Below, one piece after another: positions 36,165-47,363 of a stretch of 64,000 bases of DNA. Source of the stretch: Chrysemys picta bellii (taxonomy: Eukaryota; Chordata; Testudines; Emydidae); the NCBI RefSeq assembly GCF_011386835.1, contig NC_088800.1, positions 11,432,572 through 11,496,571 on the forward strand. Reading direction: 5' to 3'. The notes under the pieces were generated by a model that was not told the DNA's origin, made no database searches, and saw only the letters and a program-made list of their open reading frames with translations. The position numbers were made by a program, and so were the translations under genes. Positions within the stretch are counted from its first letter, which is position 1, and each line of letters opens with the position of its first letter.

Positions 36165-37378
36165 CTGTGGCAAGGCAAAGAAGTCAGTCATCAGTTTCAC
36201 CATCTATACAGCTCAGCTCACACACAAAAACATGCTTTCTGTTTCTGGAGTGACTTGAAATTCACAGGCCTCATTTCCTCTCCATATGCAAGGGGGAATC
36301 CGTGTTACGCAGGTCTTGGCGCGCGCGCACACACACACGCACACACAAGCCGACTTTCAAAGGCTTTGTTTTAAAGTTTGTGTCAGAATTACCTATTTTC
36401 TTCATTTCAGTCGTAAATAGAGTTTGGTCGGGAATTTCCAACCAAACAGAGCTTTATTGGAAAACGCTGACATTATCTTCCGACACATCTTGAGTTTGAT
36501 GAACTTTTATGAAATCACAGGCAGAGTTCCAAAAGAAATCTGTCTGGTTTCCCGGCAGCCTGCTGAGGACCTTGGGGCTTCTAGTGTCCACAGCTCCAAT
36601 ACAGCTCAGCAGAGCAATTATTTCTTGTCAATTTCAGATAGTCGCTGCCTTGGTCTGGGAGCATAATTCATTTTGAAACAACACGTTTCTGAGCTTCCGA
36701 ACTCAAATTCTTTTGGAATTTCTGGTCTGCAGGAAATTTCGAAATACTGAAAATGCCTATGAACTAGAAATCCTGAATTTCAGCCAACTTTAGTAGTAGC
36801 CATAACAAACACATAATACAAATAATGGTAATCAGAACAACATCACACATTCACAAGAGATAGAAAAGGGGTAATATAAGGGATGGGCCATAAGTGAGAA
36901 TGACAAATAATACTGTAGATATGCATTGTACGCTGGTTATTTCTATTAAGATTTCCAAACCAGAGTAACATAAAATTATGTTCTTTTCCTGCTACTTTCT
37001 TGTACTTTTTACATTCATCTCCACTCAGATATGTTCATTTCCAATGTATATCATTTCTCTGGACAACTTTCATAAAGGTATCTAATATTTTACAGTCCTT
37101 CCCTATGTGTTTGTGCAGCATTTATCACAATTTATCACAATCTTGGTTGGGAACTCTAGCTGTTGCCATAATATAAACCATGATCATCATCCCGGCTGCA
37201 TCTTCAGTTAAAACATCTGATTTATATCACTATTATGGAGGAAGATAATGGAATTCAGGATGTTAATGATAAAAGTCCCAAAGTTGGATCCAAATTTTGC
37301 AAATACACGTTAACAATGTACGTTAACAATGCCTTTTTAACATGGCCAGCACGTGTCATAACCCAGTCTGATTTAGAC

Positions 37379-37704
37379 CAGTGGTTCTCAAAGCCGGTCC
37401 GCCGCTTGTTCAGGGAAAGCCGCTGGCGGGCCAGACCAGTTTGTTTACCTACCCCATCCGCAGGTTCGGCCCATCGCAGCTACCAGTGGCTGCGGTTCGC
37501 CGCTCCAGGCCAATGGGGGCTGCGGGAAGCAGCGCAGGCTGAGGGACGTACTGGCCGCCCTTCCCACAGCCCCCGTTGTCCTGGAGCGGTGAACCGTGGC
37601 CAGTGGGAGCTGCGATCAGCCAAACCTGCGGACGCGGCAGGTAAACAAACCGGCCCACCAGAGGCTTTCCCTGAACAAGCGGCGGACCGGCTTTGAGAAC
37701 ACTG
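37379..37704. mobile_element. palindromic hAT-like MITE, type B, complete
   Basis: The tips CAGTGGTTCTCAAAGCCGG and CCGGCTTTGAGAACACTG are flanked by a perfect 8 bp duplication ATTTAGAC (37371-37378 and 37705-37712). One C is lost in the right tip. Confidence 0.9.
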
Positions 37705-38817
37705 ATTTAGACTACCTGGAGGATGATGAAAGGTGAATTGAATAATAAAAGCTCGAGCCCATATAAACATTGGAATGGCTCTACGCCCACACTCAAATAA
37801 TATCCCTCAGTCCCAAAATCCACTCCAATTTTTCCTATATCTTCCAAGTAGTTGAATACATACCCTGGTGCTTTTTGCAGCACATTTCTCCAAATGAAGC
37901 AATTTGTTAGGATCAGATTTTTTTCTAAGCAATACAGTTGGAAGGCGCTTTTTTATCCAACCCTTTCTTCTGAAAGGAATTTGAAAAATGTAGCAGCTTG
38001 TATGTGAAATCTCATTTGAAAATGATGTTCTTTTCTAGAGTACCTTAGTTCTTTTGATATGGGATTGTCTCAGACCTCTTCCCCTCACCCACACACCAAA
38101 AAAACAAACACCACAAAATATTTTAAGGAAGTTAAAGATTCAGGTGTACAGTATTCCCTGTATCTGTAAGGAGCTGAACCCAAATCTAAATTTAACCTCC
38201 ATTTTCCCAGATAGTCTGCTTGGGATTAAAAACATTTCAAAACACATAAACTTACAATTTGTTCATCAAAAAGTTGAGAGGACATTGAAGATTCCAGATC
38301 TATCCCTTCACATGGATGCTGTTAAAAATAAAATTTAAAAAGATCATCAAATAAGCAAAAGAAATATTGGGATTCCCCTCACCTACCACAACAAATATTC
38401 TCAGGTCTTAATACTCCATGCAATATGTATCAAACATATAGATGCCTTTAAAACTAAACAGCTCTCTGCCTTTTCAGGAGTGGGAGGGGACAGGCAGTAA
38501 ACCAAAAATCTAAACAACTATGCATGCTTAAATGTAGCATTAAAAACAGGTTGACAAATCAGTGCTTCTGCGAAAGTGTCTGTAAAATAAATCTTCATTG
38601 GCATGGAGGTAGGGTTTGGAAAGGTGAGCCAATTTCAAGTGCGAGGTTCATAGTATAGATATCCTTTGCACAAAGCATTCATTTAGGCCCTGAACATGGG
38701 AAGGGCTGAATTACTCCTAACTTCCTATCGATGCCAGTAGGAGATGAAGGCACTCAGACACTTGAAAGACCCTCACTGTGTACTGCTCTCCCATTTTACC
38801 GCAAACTCTGCTTATAA

Positions 38818-39077
38818 GGCCTCATCTACACATAAAAGTTGTACCACTTTAGCTACACTGGCATAGTTAAAGTGGTACAACCCTTCTAATATGAACCCAG
38901 TTATACAAGTATAAATGTATTTATACCAGCATAGTTTATTCCCAAGTAGGAAGAGGTATAAGCTACGCTAATACAAGACACCTTTACACTGATATAACTG
39001 CAGCCACACTAGTGGCTGTATCAGAATAACTATAATTGACAGCCTTGCATTGGCACTAGCTATGTGTGGATCAGGCC
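38818..39077. mobile_element. Harbinger-like MITE
   Basis: The termini GGCCTCATCTACACATA and TATGTGTGGATCAGGCC are inverted repeats flanked by a 3 bp TAA on both sides (38815-38817, 39078-39080), as PIF/Harbinger elements leave. The left arm contains a GTTGTACCACTTTA/TAAAGTGGTACAAC hairpin. Confidence 0.7.
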
Positions 39078-39676
39078 TAACACAACCATAACGCAAACAT
39101 GTTACATGGTATACTGCTCTCTTTACTTTCTGGTGGCAGGTCCACACAGAAAAGAAGAGCCTTCTAGTTCTTCCAACTATTGGAATTAGCCCTTTTGCTC
39201 AAATGCTAGAGGCCCATGCTTTCAGGGATGAATATTCCTGGTTAAAACTTTGCTGATGACCTTGGGTGTGGGCGAGGGATGGATAGAGACTGAGGAATTG
39301 TTACACTTCCACAAATGTAGTGAATTACCACTCTGCATTCCAACACTGTGCTAGCGATGCTATACTTATTGATGATAAGACTTTTTTTTGTCACAGTCCC
39401 AATTCCAGATGCTTAAAAAAAAGCGCAAGAGCAACAGCATACTAGAGATAAGGGGTAGGGAAATGACACTTCAGGTTGAAATTTCTAATTCACCTTCTCA
39501 ATCCAAAGGCATAGTTATTTTTATGGGGAAATCTTTGTAATATCTCATTGTGTATTTTAGTTTGGAGATCTCTAAACCTGGGGAGAGGAAAAGAAGAAAT
39601 CAAATTAAAATCTTAGAAATTCAAATAACTCTGCCATTTATATTTTAAAACTTCAAACTTGGCATGTGATGTACAT

Positions 39677-39836
39677 CAGTGGTTCTCAAACTAGGGCCAC
39701 CGCTCATTCAGGGAAAGCCCCTGGCGGGCCGGGCCGGTTTGTTTACCTGCCACATCCACACGGCAGGTAAACAAACCGGCCCGGCCCGCCAGGGGCTTTC
39801 CCTGAACAAGCAGCGGCCCTAGTTTGAGAACCACTG
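39677..39836. mobile_element. short palindromic hAT-like MITE, type B, core deleted
   Basis: 160 bases, an almost perfect inverted repeat with tips CAGTGGTTCTCAAAC and GTTTGAGAACCACTG. The perfect duplication ATGTACAT lies at 39669-39676 and 39837-39844. The GC-rich core of about 170 bases is absent; the arms meet at CTGCCACATCCACACGGCAG. Confidence 0.92.
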
Positions 39837-40091
39837 ATGTACATAACTCTTCACAAGGGAAACATGTTTTACCAAGTTAAAAAAGATTGACTGAGAAAAA
39901 GTTTGTCAAGGAGATGGGGGAAAAAAAAGAAAACACGTTCTGTGCCATTTTCTATAATAATTGAATAAAATGCTGCCTGGCCCTTCTGTGCATATGGGAA
40001 AAGAGGTGGCACGGGGGGAGGTCAGGGTGCAACTTCTGCAGCCAAAGCTTGACTCCTCCAATCCCTATAGTTTGCAACAACAGGTGTTTAA

Positions 40092-40642
40092 TGGGCAAGT
40101 CGACACTGCACAAATCTTACGACCGTGTGTAGAGCACTTACCTGTGCTTGGGGGTGTGCAATGTATAAATAGCACCCTAGAGTATGTACCTTACACAGCT
40201 CTCTATGCACCCAAGCAGTACCTCCCCCCGTCTACACTGCTGTTTTTAGCAGTGTAGCATCTCGTTGCCTGTCTGCTGGAAGAACCTTTTCCGGGCTCCG
40301 GCAGTGGGGAAAGTCTCTGGCGGGGGGTAGGCAAAGGGGAAAGGCTCCAGCAGCTCCCCTGCAGTGGGGAAAGGCTCCAGGGGTGGGCTCAGCCTTTCTC
40401 CACCACAAGAAAAGACTCCCACAGCTGGGAAAGACTCTAGCAGAGGGAAGGCAATGGGAAAAGGTGCTGGCAGCTCCCTGCTTATGGAGTCTTTCCCTGC
40501 TGCCTCCTCCCTGCCAGAGACTTTCCCAGCGGCCACATGCAGCTACACGTTGCAATGTGGACACAGCCTGCTTTCACTGAGGCAGGTAGCTACATGTACC
40601 TTACATGCCGTTGCCAGTGGTGTGCAGTGTAGACATACCTTA
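40092..40642. mobile_element. Harbinger-like MITE with degenerate minisatellite interior
   Basis: The ends GGGCAAGTCGACACTGCAC and GTGCAGTGTAGACATACC are imperfect inverted repeats. The interior (about 40280-40530) repeats variants of GGGGAAAGGCTCCAGCAG in both orientations, which gives spurious proline-rich ORFs. Confidence 0.6.
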
Positions 40643-40659
40643 TGAGTACTCCATGCACG

Positions 40660-40930
40660 GGCGCTGGAACGGGGGGAGGGGGAGGGGGCAGGGGTCCATG
40701 GCCCCTTCACTTTTTACCAGCCATAAGGGCGAGTGCTGGGGGGAGTGGGGCCTTGGGGAAAAAGGCAATGCAGGGGCAGGGGCTTGGGAAGAAGGGCCTC
40801 AGGGGAACGGCCGGTGTAGGGGCAGGGCCTTGGGGGGGGAAGGGGCAGCGTGTGGGAGGGACCATAGTTCAGGCACCGGTGGGGCCCCCCGCACACACTT
40901 TTAGGGTGCTTCCGCTGTTTCTGACTCCAT
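40660..40930. repeat. G-rich interspersed repeat
   Basis: Starts CATGCACGGGCGCTGGAAC and ends near AGGGTGCTTCCGCTG, with a G-rich interior of loosely repeated GGGGCAGGG(G)CTTGGG units. It looks like a transposon fragment inserted next to the preceding MITE. The family is not identified. Confidence 0.45.
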
Positions 40931-41229
40931 GCATTGAGTCAAGGATGGGCTATCTGTAGGGGTAAAAGTGGACATTTGGGTCAGGACACCCCTGATAACA
41001 CTATGGCCACTGGTACAGGTCCCTGCTCAGATTTCTTCTGCTCTTAGGAGGCATAACATGAGAGGGCAGCTGTACTGGTTTCACACAGGATGATCACATT
41101 GGTCAGAATTTCAGCATAGAATAATGCCAAGAAGGATGATATCCCTCTCCCAAACACACACTGACACACACGGCCCAGAATTCAATCTCTCATACACACA
41201 CACACACAGAGCCCAGAAATCAGTCCTCA

Positions 41230-41345
41230 AGTGCTGTCATCATTATTTATTATTTGCATGTTGATGGAGCATAGAGGCACAATCAGGGCCCTGTTGTGTT
41301 AAGCACTGTACACAAACATAACAAAAAGGCTAGCTCCTGCCACAG
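41230..41345. repeat. old amniote interspersed repeat (MIR-tail type)
   Basis: CATCATTATTTATTATTTGC, then CAATCAGGGCCCTGTTGTGT and AAGCACTGTACACAAACATA correspond to a very common diverged reptile/bird repeat. A second copy lies at 43280-43410. Confidence 0.55.
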
Positions 41346-41710
41346 GCACCTTTCAGACATACAGACATTGATACACTGAATAAATGCAAATGTATTTATA
41401 CCTCAAAACTTAATCACTCCGTTTTTCTTTTTTAATTTTCAAAAAATAAATTGCATTTAAAACTACATTAATGCCACATTACAACTGACATGTTATCTGT
41501 AGAATAGGCAGGAAATGTAAAATTATGGTTCCCACAGTAACCATAACTTGGCCACACTGCAAACACATATTAAACTCAGCAAAATTATCATCAGATAATG
41601 CAACAGAAGAGGCTCCCTGCACGAAAGGGCTGAGTTACAGTTGCTTGGGGACCTTTAACTTTGAATTTCCTGACTAGCGTGCATAAAATCTCAATTGTGT
41701 TGCCTTAAAC

Positions 41711-42022
41711 TAGTGGTTCTCAAACTGGGGCCCATGGCAGGCTGGGCCGGTTTGTTTACCTGTCGCGTCAGCAGGTTCGGCTGATCGCGGCTCCCACTGG
41801 CCGTGGTTCGCTGCTCCAGGCCAATGGGGGCTGTGGGAAGTGGCGGCGGACAAGGGATTTGCTGGCTGCTGCTTCCCGCAGCCCCCATTGGCCTGGAGCA
41901 GCGAACTGCGGCCAGTGGGAGCTGCGATCGGCCAAACCTGTGGACCCGGCAGGTAAACAAACCAGGCCGGCCCGCCAGGGGCTTTCCCTACATAAGTGGC
42001 GTCCCAAGTTTGAGAACCACTG
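41711..42022. mobile_element. palindromic hAT-like MITE, type B, internal deletion in left arm
   Basis: The tips TAGTGGTTCTCAAACTGG and CCCAAGTTTGAGAACCACTG have a perfect 8 bp duplication CCTTAAAC (41703-41710 and 42023-42030). The left arm lacks about 27 bases of the GTTCAGGGAAAG region. Confidence 0.9.
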
Positions 42023-42892
42023 CCTTAAACAGAGTATTAGCAGTCTGAGGCTTTAAAGGAATTTCCGTTGGGTACCATCAGCTGTACTGATAATAGTCTG
42101 GCTCTACATCTTTGTTTTAAACTGCATAAATGGAAGATCAAAGGACATTGCAGAAAAGTGAAATGAAAAATATTTGTCTCTTTGCTACCTGCATACCATT
42201 TATGATAAACCACCTACCCCAAAATTATTAGTTCAACCTTTAGTTTTTCCTCGTACATTTTGCATCCTACCTTTGGAACAAAGTTATAGTTTTCAGATCA
42301 TGAAGCTAGTGATAATTTGATTTCCATACATTTCTATTATTCTAGTAAATCTAATTTCACTGAGATTCTTGAATATACATGCCTAAAAACATGGCAGTGA
42401 CTCCTTGGTGTTATACAACAACAATGCAGCTACATTAGTTTTTGCAATTAAATTTGAGCAATATTAAATATTTAATCTTTTATTCAAAATGGATTTTTTT
42501 ATTATACATAAAGATGTTAACAGAAATGGGGGGGAAATCATGAAAATTTTCATATTTTGTTTACATTTTTGGTCCAAATTTCATTTGGTCAGAATGTCCC
42601 ACAATAGTAGATATGCAAAGCCTGATTCTGATCTGATCAATAGTGAAGTCAGGAGCAATTTCTTTGAAGTCAATGGAGTTATACTGGAGTAAGAGAGACT
42701 CAGGTTCACAGTATTAAGAATCCAGTTTTTTTTTATTTTTTTTAAAGATTTAGACTGAAAGTGCAAAATGAGAAGAAATACATAGGGAGCCAAATCCAGA
42801 TCAGGGAAAACTTTTGTTAAATCAGGTGCTCAGGCTCAGGAAACAAGGGGAATTTTGCCCCCAAAAGGTTTTCAGAATTTGACCTCCCAGGC

Positions 42893-43145
42893 CCACCAAC
42901 GGGGGCAAAGGGCGCAATTGCCCAGAGACCTGGGCGATTTAAAAGGGCCCAGGGGGTCCCGGCCCTTTTAAATCACCCGGGCGGGCCGCAGGGCTCCTAG
43001 GTGCGTGCGGGGTGGTACTGGCAGCAGCAAAGGCAGCCCGGCGGGCATATGGAAGCCCTGGCCGTGCCGGAAGAGCACACCCGGCAGCAGCTCAAGCCCA
43101 TTGACTGTTCTGCCCTGGAGCCCGGAATTGCTGTCAGCAGGCTTG
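42893..43145. repeat. GC-rich foldback repeat fragment
   Basis: Contains an inverted pair GGCGATTTAAAAGGGCC and GGCCCTTTTAAATCACC, about 10 bases apart. The high GC content contrasts with its flanks. It is probably a DNA-transposon fragment; the family is not identified. Confidence 0.5.
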
Positions 43146-43279
43146 TGAGCTCCTATACTTGAACTGTAAAATCAGTATCATTCATATAGCTAATATTTCT
43201 TGGTTAATCACCTTGTAAACCAGAACATAAAGCACTGTCCAATTCCTGCTCAAAGATAAGAAGAGATTTTCTCTCCATC

Positions 43280-43410
43280 GTTGTTATTTGTATTCTGATA
43301 GTATCCAAAGGCCCTAATCAGCATTGAAGTCCTATTGTGCTTGTTGCTGTACAGACATACAGCAAGACAGTCCCTATCCCCAAAAAACTTACAATCTCCA
43401 TCTTCGCTAA
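43280..43410. repeat. old amniote interspersed repeat (MIR-tail type)
   Basis: ATTTGTATTCTGATAGTATC, AAGGCCCTAATCAG, ATTGTGCTTGTTGCTGTACA and CAGTCCCTATCCCCAAAAA follow the same order as in the copy at 41230. Confidence 0.55.
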
Positions 43411-44447
43411 CCTTATCTGGAGGGACAGTTGGTCTTAGTCCATTTTACCATGGACAAGTATCTATGTCCCAAAAGAAACCCCAACAACTGGCATTAATTG
43501 GCACCCTTGTGGGTATCTCAGCAGAGAGGCCAGGGACTAAATGGGTTATTAAACTCAAGCTACTCTTTCATCTTTAGAGGTTGTCCCTCCAAATCAGAGT
43601 TGAGGCACACTGGAGTGTGCAGGAAGGTTATATGGCTGCTGCCTGTGATGTACCTGTTCTGTGGATAAACCAGACTTCCATCTTTAGGGTTGTCAAATTG
43701 CCACCTTTCTCAAGTATATAATGGGTATAACCACATTTCTGTGGGCACCTAATAAATGTGATCACTCATCAAAGCCTACCTTTCTTGCACTAGGCCAAAT
43801 TCTACTGTCATTTAAACTGGTGTAAATCCAGAGTCACTCCACTGCAGTCCCTGAAATTACTACAATTTGCAATGGCGTGAATGACAGCAGGATGGAGCCT
43901 AGTATTTTGTTTCATTTACCATTTTAAATAAGCTAACAAAATAAGATACACAGAGGAAACACTTCTGTGATCCATTCACTGGTAAATATTGTGTGCCAAA
44001 ATGCAAGGATAAAAATATTCATTATATATTATGGAAAACTTAAAAAGGCACTTTAGCCCGGCTGTAGGCTCTACTGACATCTATTTAAAAGGGTAAGACA
44101 TAACACAGAGAACCACCACCAGATAGTGACAATAGATGGCTAGCCCCCAAGCAAAAGAAAATTCACACTGAAGAATCATCCATTCTCCCCCAAATATCAT
44201 CTCTCTGGCAACATTTCAGTTTTCAAAAGCCCCAGAGAAAAGAGGAGCCTTGTAAGGTCTTCTGAAGGTCACTAAGATAGGGGAGCACATTCCAAAGCAG
44301 AGGGGTACTCAGAGAGTGCTTTCCTAGCAGCTCCCTTTCTCTTTGACCACAGTAAAAGATACATAATGTTATAGACTGGGTGCCTTTTGTTTTTTAAGCT
44401 ACTCTGAAATGCCTGAATGATTAAAGAGTGATACCAAAGAAAGGTTA

Positions 44448-44485
44448 ACAAGGAATCCGGTGGCACCTTAAACACTAAGCTTAGT
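44448..44485 (-). repeat. short Penelope-like fragment
   Basis: ACAAGGAATCCGGTGGCACC followed by TTAAACACTAAGC is the reverse of the stretch following the ribozyme in the copy at 61205. The ribozyme part itself is missing. Confidence 0.55.
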
Positions 44486-44829
44486 TAAGGTTAAGTTTTT
44501 TCTGCAGCTGATTCTAATATAAATATTATTGGAGATTGTGTTTTCTGAATACCCAGCACAGTCGTTTAAAGCAGTGGCTAATCTTTAACATGGTGTAAAA
44601 CCACAATCACACATTCAAATTCTATACGACACAGAACTCGGGATGTAGCAGGACATGTGCTGACTGAAGTAAAATAAGGAAATGGGTAGATGATACACAA
44701 CACAGCCAAGCACTTTAGAAAAAAATTGCTGGCTGGTTCAGAAGGTCTGACTTCCTTCCGAATCCTCTAGTTCTGTGATCAGTGAAATGAAGTTCTGTGG
44801 TTACAAAAGAATGTTGAAAACTTTTAGAG

Positions 44830-45820
44830 CAGGGGTGGAGAACCTATGGCCCGCATGCCCGATCCAGCTCTTTGCTTAATTTCATCTGGCCCACGGAGTG
44901 GGGTTGGGGACTCGCCCCGCTCCGTCTTCCCGGCACCAGCCGGGGAGTAGGATCAGGGGCTCACTCTGTTCCGCCAGGCGCTCCAGCCGGGAAGCGGGGT
45001 CGAGACAACTGGCAAGCCCCCATGCGCCGACCCCGCTCCCCAGCAGAAGCACCGGGCAGGGGGAGAGGGGTCAGCGCAGTTGGGGGTATCCATTTTTCCA
45101 GGGCCCCCCAATTGGCTGGGGCTCGTAAGCATGCTCCCTTGACCCAGTGGCTAATCTGTCACTGGGAGGGGGGGTAGGCGAGCGAGTGGGTGGCCCAGCA
45201 GCAACAGAGGAATGCTCAAAAAAGGTAGGCCTGCTGCTTAGGGAGCCAGGCCCGGTGGGGGCGGTGGGACGGGAGCCGTTGCCACTGAAGAGCGGCGTCT
45301 CCTCTCGGAGCTGGGTGAGCGCCTGGGGCCCCGGGAGCCACTGCCCAGAGTGTCCATCGCCCTCCACAAGGTCAGCTGAAGGGGGTGGGTGGGAGGCGGC
45401 CCCAAACCCTCCTCCCCACCCCCACCCCGCCCCCTGTCATTTCCCACCCATCCGAAGTTGGGGCCCACCCAAGTGTCCTGTCCAGGGAGAGGACATCCCC
45501 TCTCCGTCCAGTTCTGGGGAGGAACCCTCCCCCACGCTCTCAGGGATCCTGCACTCGGTTCTGGCCCCCCCCCCCCCCCGAAATATACTGACAAACCGGA
45601 GGGAAAGGGGGAAGGAGATTCAGAGAAGACCACACGACAGCACCAGGGGATGCTAGGGCTGATTTATGGTGAGAACCGCATCGCAGCATCTGATCCAAAG
45701 ACCAGGGTAGTCAAAGGCCTTGGCTTTGGATCAGACCCTTGCTTTCTATTTCTGGGTGGCCCGTGATTGATTTTTTCTGTGGGGAAGTGGCCCCGATAGA
45801 AAAAAGATTCCCCACCCCTG
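44830..45820. mobile_element. GC-rich hAT-like element, about 1 kb, non-coding or cargo-bearing
   Basis: The ends CAGGGGTGGAGAACC and GATTCCCCACCCCTG are inverted repeats. The flanks TTTTAGAG (44822-44829) and CTTTAGAG (45821-45828) match at 7 of 8 bases, as for hAT. The 0.9 kb interior is strongly GC- and CpG-rich and shows no transposase. Overlapping ORFs on both strands follow from base composition. One stretch (about 45268-45370) has exon-like content, discussed as a finding. Confidence 0.75.
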
Positions 45821-46371
45821 CTTTAGAGCGAAAGACTAGGGCCAGCCTTAGGGAAAATGGCACCCTGGGCAAACTTGTATTTTGGTGCTCCCCACCCATC
45901 ACTACTGGCCCCCGTAGGCTCACTGGGATTCCCCCCATCACCTTTGGGCCCACTGCCTCCCCAGTGTTTAATTTGTAATGAGAGAGATGCCAGAGCTCAG
46001 CCCTGGCACAAATTAAGAACTGGCAGGGCCGCCTGATACTGGCGGGTGCTAGCCAGGCACCCAGCTCTGAGGGCAACACCACCGCCAGCAGCGGCAGCGT
46101 AAAAGTAAGGGTGACATGGTATATGGTGTATTGCCACCCTTCTGCGCTGCTGCTGTGGCCTGGTCAATGTGGGCTTTGCACTGACACACTGGGGCTGCAT
46201 CTTGCCAGAGCTCACAGCCCTCTTGCAACCCTCTGACCACGTCTGGCTCATCTGGGGCATCATTTCAGATTTTGGAGGGCTGGGAGTAATCTAATCCCCT
46301 GCTCAAAGCAGGACCAACACCAACTAAATCATCCCAGCCAAGGCTTTGTCAAGCCAGGCCTTAAAAACCTC

Positions 46372-47020
46372 TCAGGAAGGAGATTCCACCACCTCCCTAG
46401 GTAACCCATTCCAGTGCTTCACCACCCTCCTAGTGAAACAGTGTTTCCTAATATCCAACCCAGACTTCCCCCACTGCAACTTGAGACCATTACTCCTTGT
46501 TCTGTCATCTGCCACCACTGAGAACAGCCGAGCTCCATCCTCTTTGGAACCCCCCTTCAGGTAGTTGAAGGCTATCATCAAATCCCCCCACTCTTCTCTT
46601 CTGCAGACTATATAACCCCAGTTCCCTCAGCCTCTCCCCGTAAGTCATGTGCCCCAACCCCCTAATCATTTTTGTTGCTCTCCGCTGGACTCTCTCCAAT
46701 TTGTCCACATCCCTTCTGTAGTGGGGGGACCACAACTGGATGCAATACTCCAGGTGTGGCCTCACCAGTGCTGAATAGAGGGGAATAATCACTTCCCTCG
46801 ATCTGCTGGCAATGCTCCTACTAATACAGCCCAATATGCCGTTGGCCTTCTTGGCAACGAGGGCACACTGCTGACTCATATCCAGCTTCTCGTCTACTGT
46901 AATCCCCAGATCCTTTTCTGCAGAACTGTTGGCTACCCAGTCAGTCCCCAGCCTGTAGTGGTGCCTGGGATTCTTCCTTCCTAAGTACAAGATTCTGCAC
47001 TTGTCCTTGTTGAACCTCAT
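46372..47020 (-). pseudogene. CR1 reverse-transcriptase C-terminal fragment
   Basis: The minus-strand frame to about 46590 encodes [14 protein letters not shown], then [40 protein letters not shown] and [20 protein letters not shown], the conserved region after the polymerase palm in CR1 ORF2. A frameshift near 46590 moves the rest ([20 protein letters not shown], then RRVVKHWNGLPREVVESPS) to another frame. The catalytic palm motifs are upstream and absent. It is not functional. Confidence 0.9.
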
Positions 47021-47068
47021 CAGATTTCATTTGGCCCAATCCTCCAATTTGTCTAGGTCACTCTACAA

Positions 47069-47363
47069 CAGGGATCGGCAACGTTTGGCACACGGCTCGC
47101 CAGGGTAAGCACCCTGGTGGGCCGGGCCAGTTTATTTACCTGCTGACGCAGCAGGTTCGGCCAATTGCGTCCCCCACTGGCCGCGGTTCACCGTCCCGGG
47201 CTAATGGGGGCAGTGAGAAGCCGCGGCCAGCACATCCCTCGCCTGCGCCACTTCCCGCCGCCCCTATTGGCCCGGGACGGTGAACCGCGGCCAGTGGGGG
47301 CCGCCATCGGCTGAACCTGCCGCGTCAGCAGGTAAATAAACTGCCAAATGTTGCCGACCCCTG
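47069..47363. mobile_element. palindromic hAT-like MITE, type A2, nested in CR1
   Basis: The left tip is CAGGGATCGGCAACG and the right tip GTTGCCGACCCCTG. CTCTACAA (47061-47068) and CTCTACAC (47364-47371) form a 7/8 target duplication of CR1 sequence. The right arm lacks the part between TAAATAAACTG and CCAAATGTTG. Confidence 0.88.

Noticed and set aside
40246..40904. Overlapping ORFs of 93-110 codons with repeated Phe-Pro-Thr-Ala-Gly words
   Set aside because: They translate degenerate minisatellite and G-rich repeat sequence inside MITEs.
45147..45656. 169-codon plus and 131-codon minus ORFs, proline- and glycine-rich
   Set aside because: Open frames on both strands follow from the GC-rich, stop-poor interior of the hAT-like element; no domain is recognisable.
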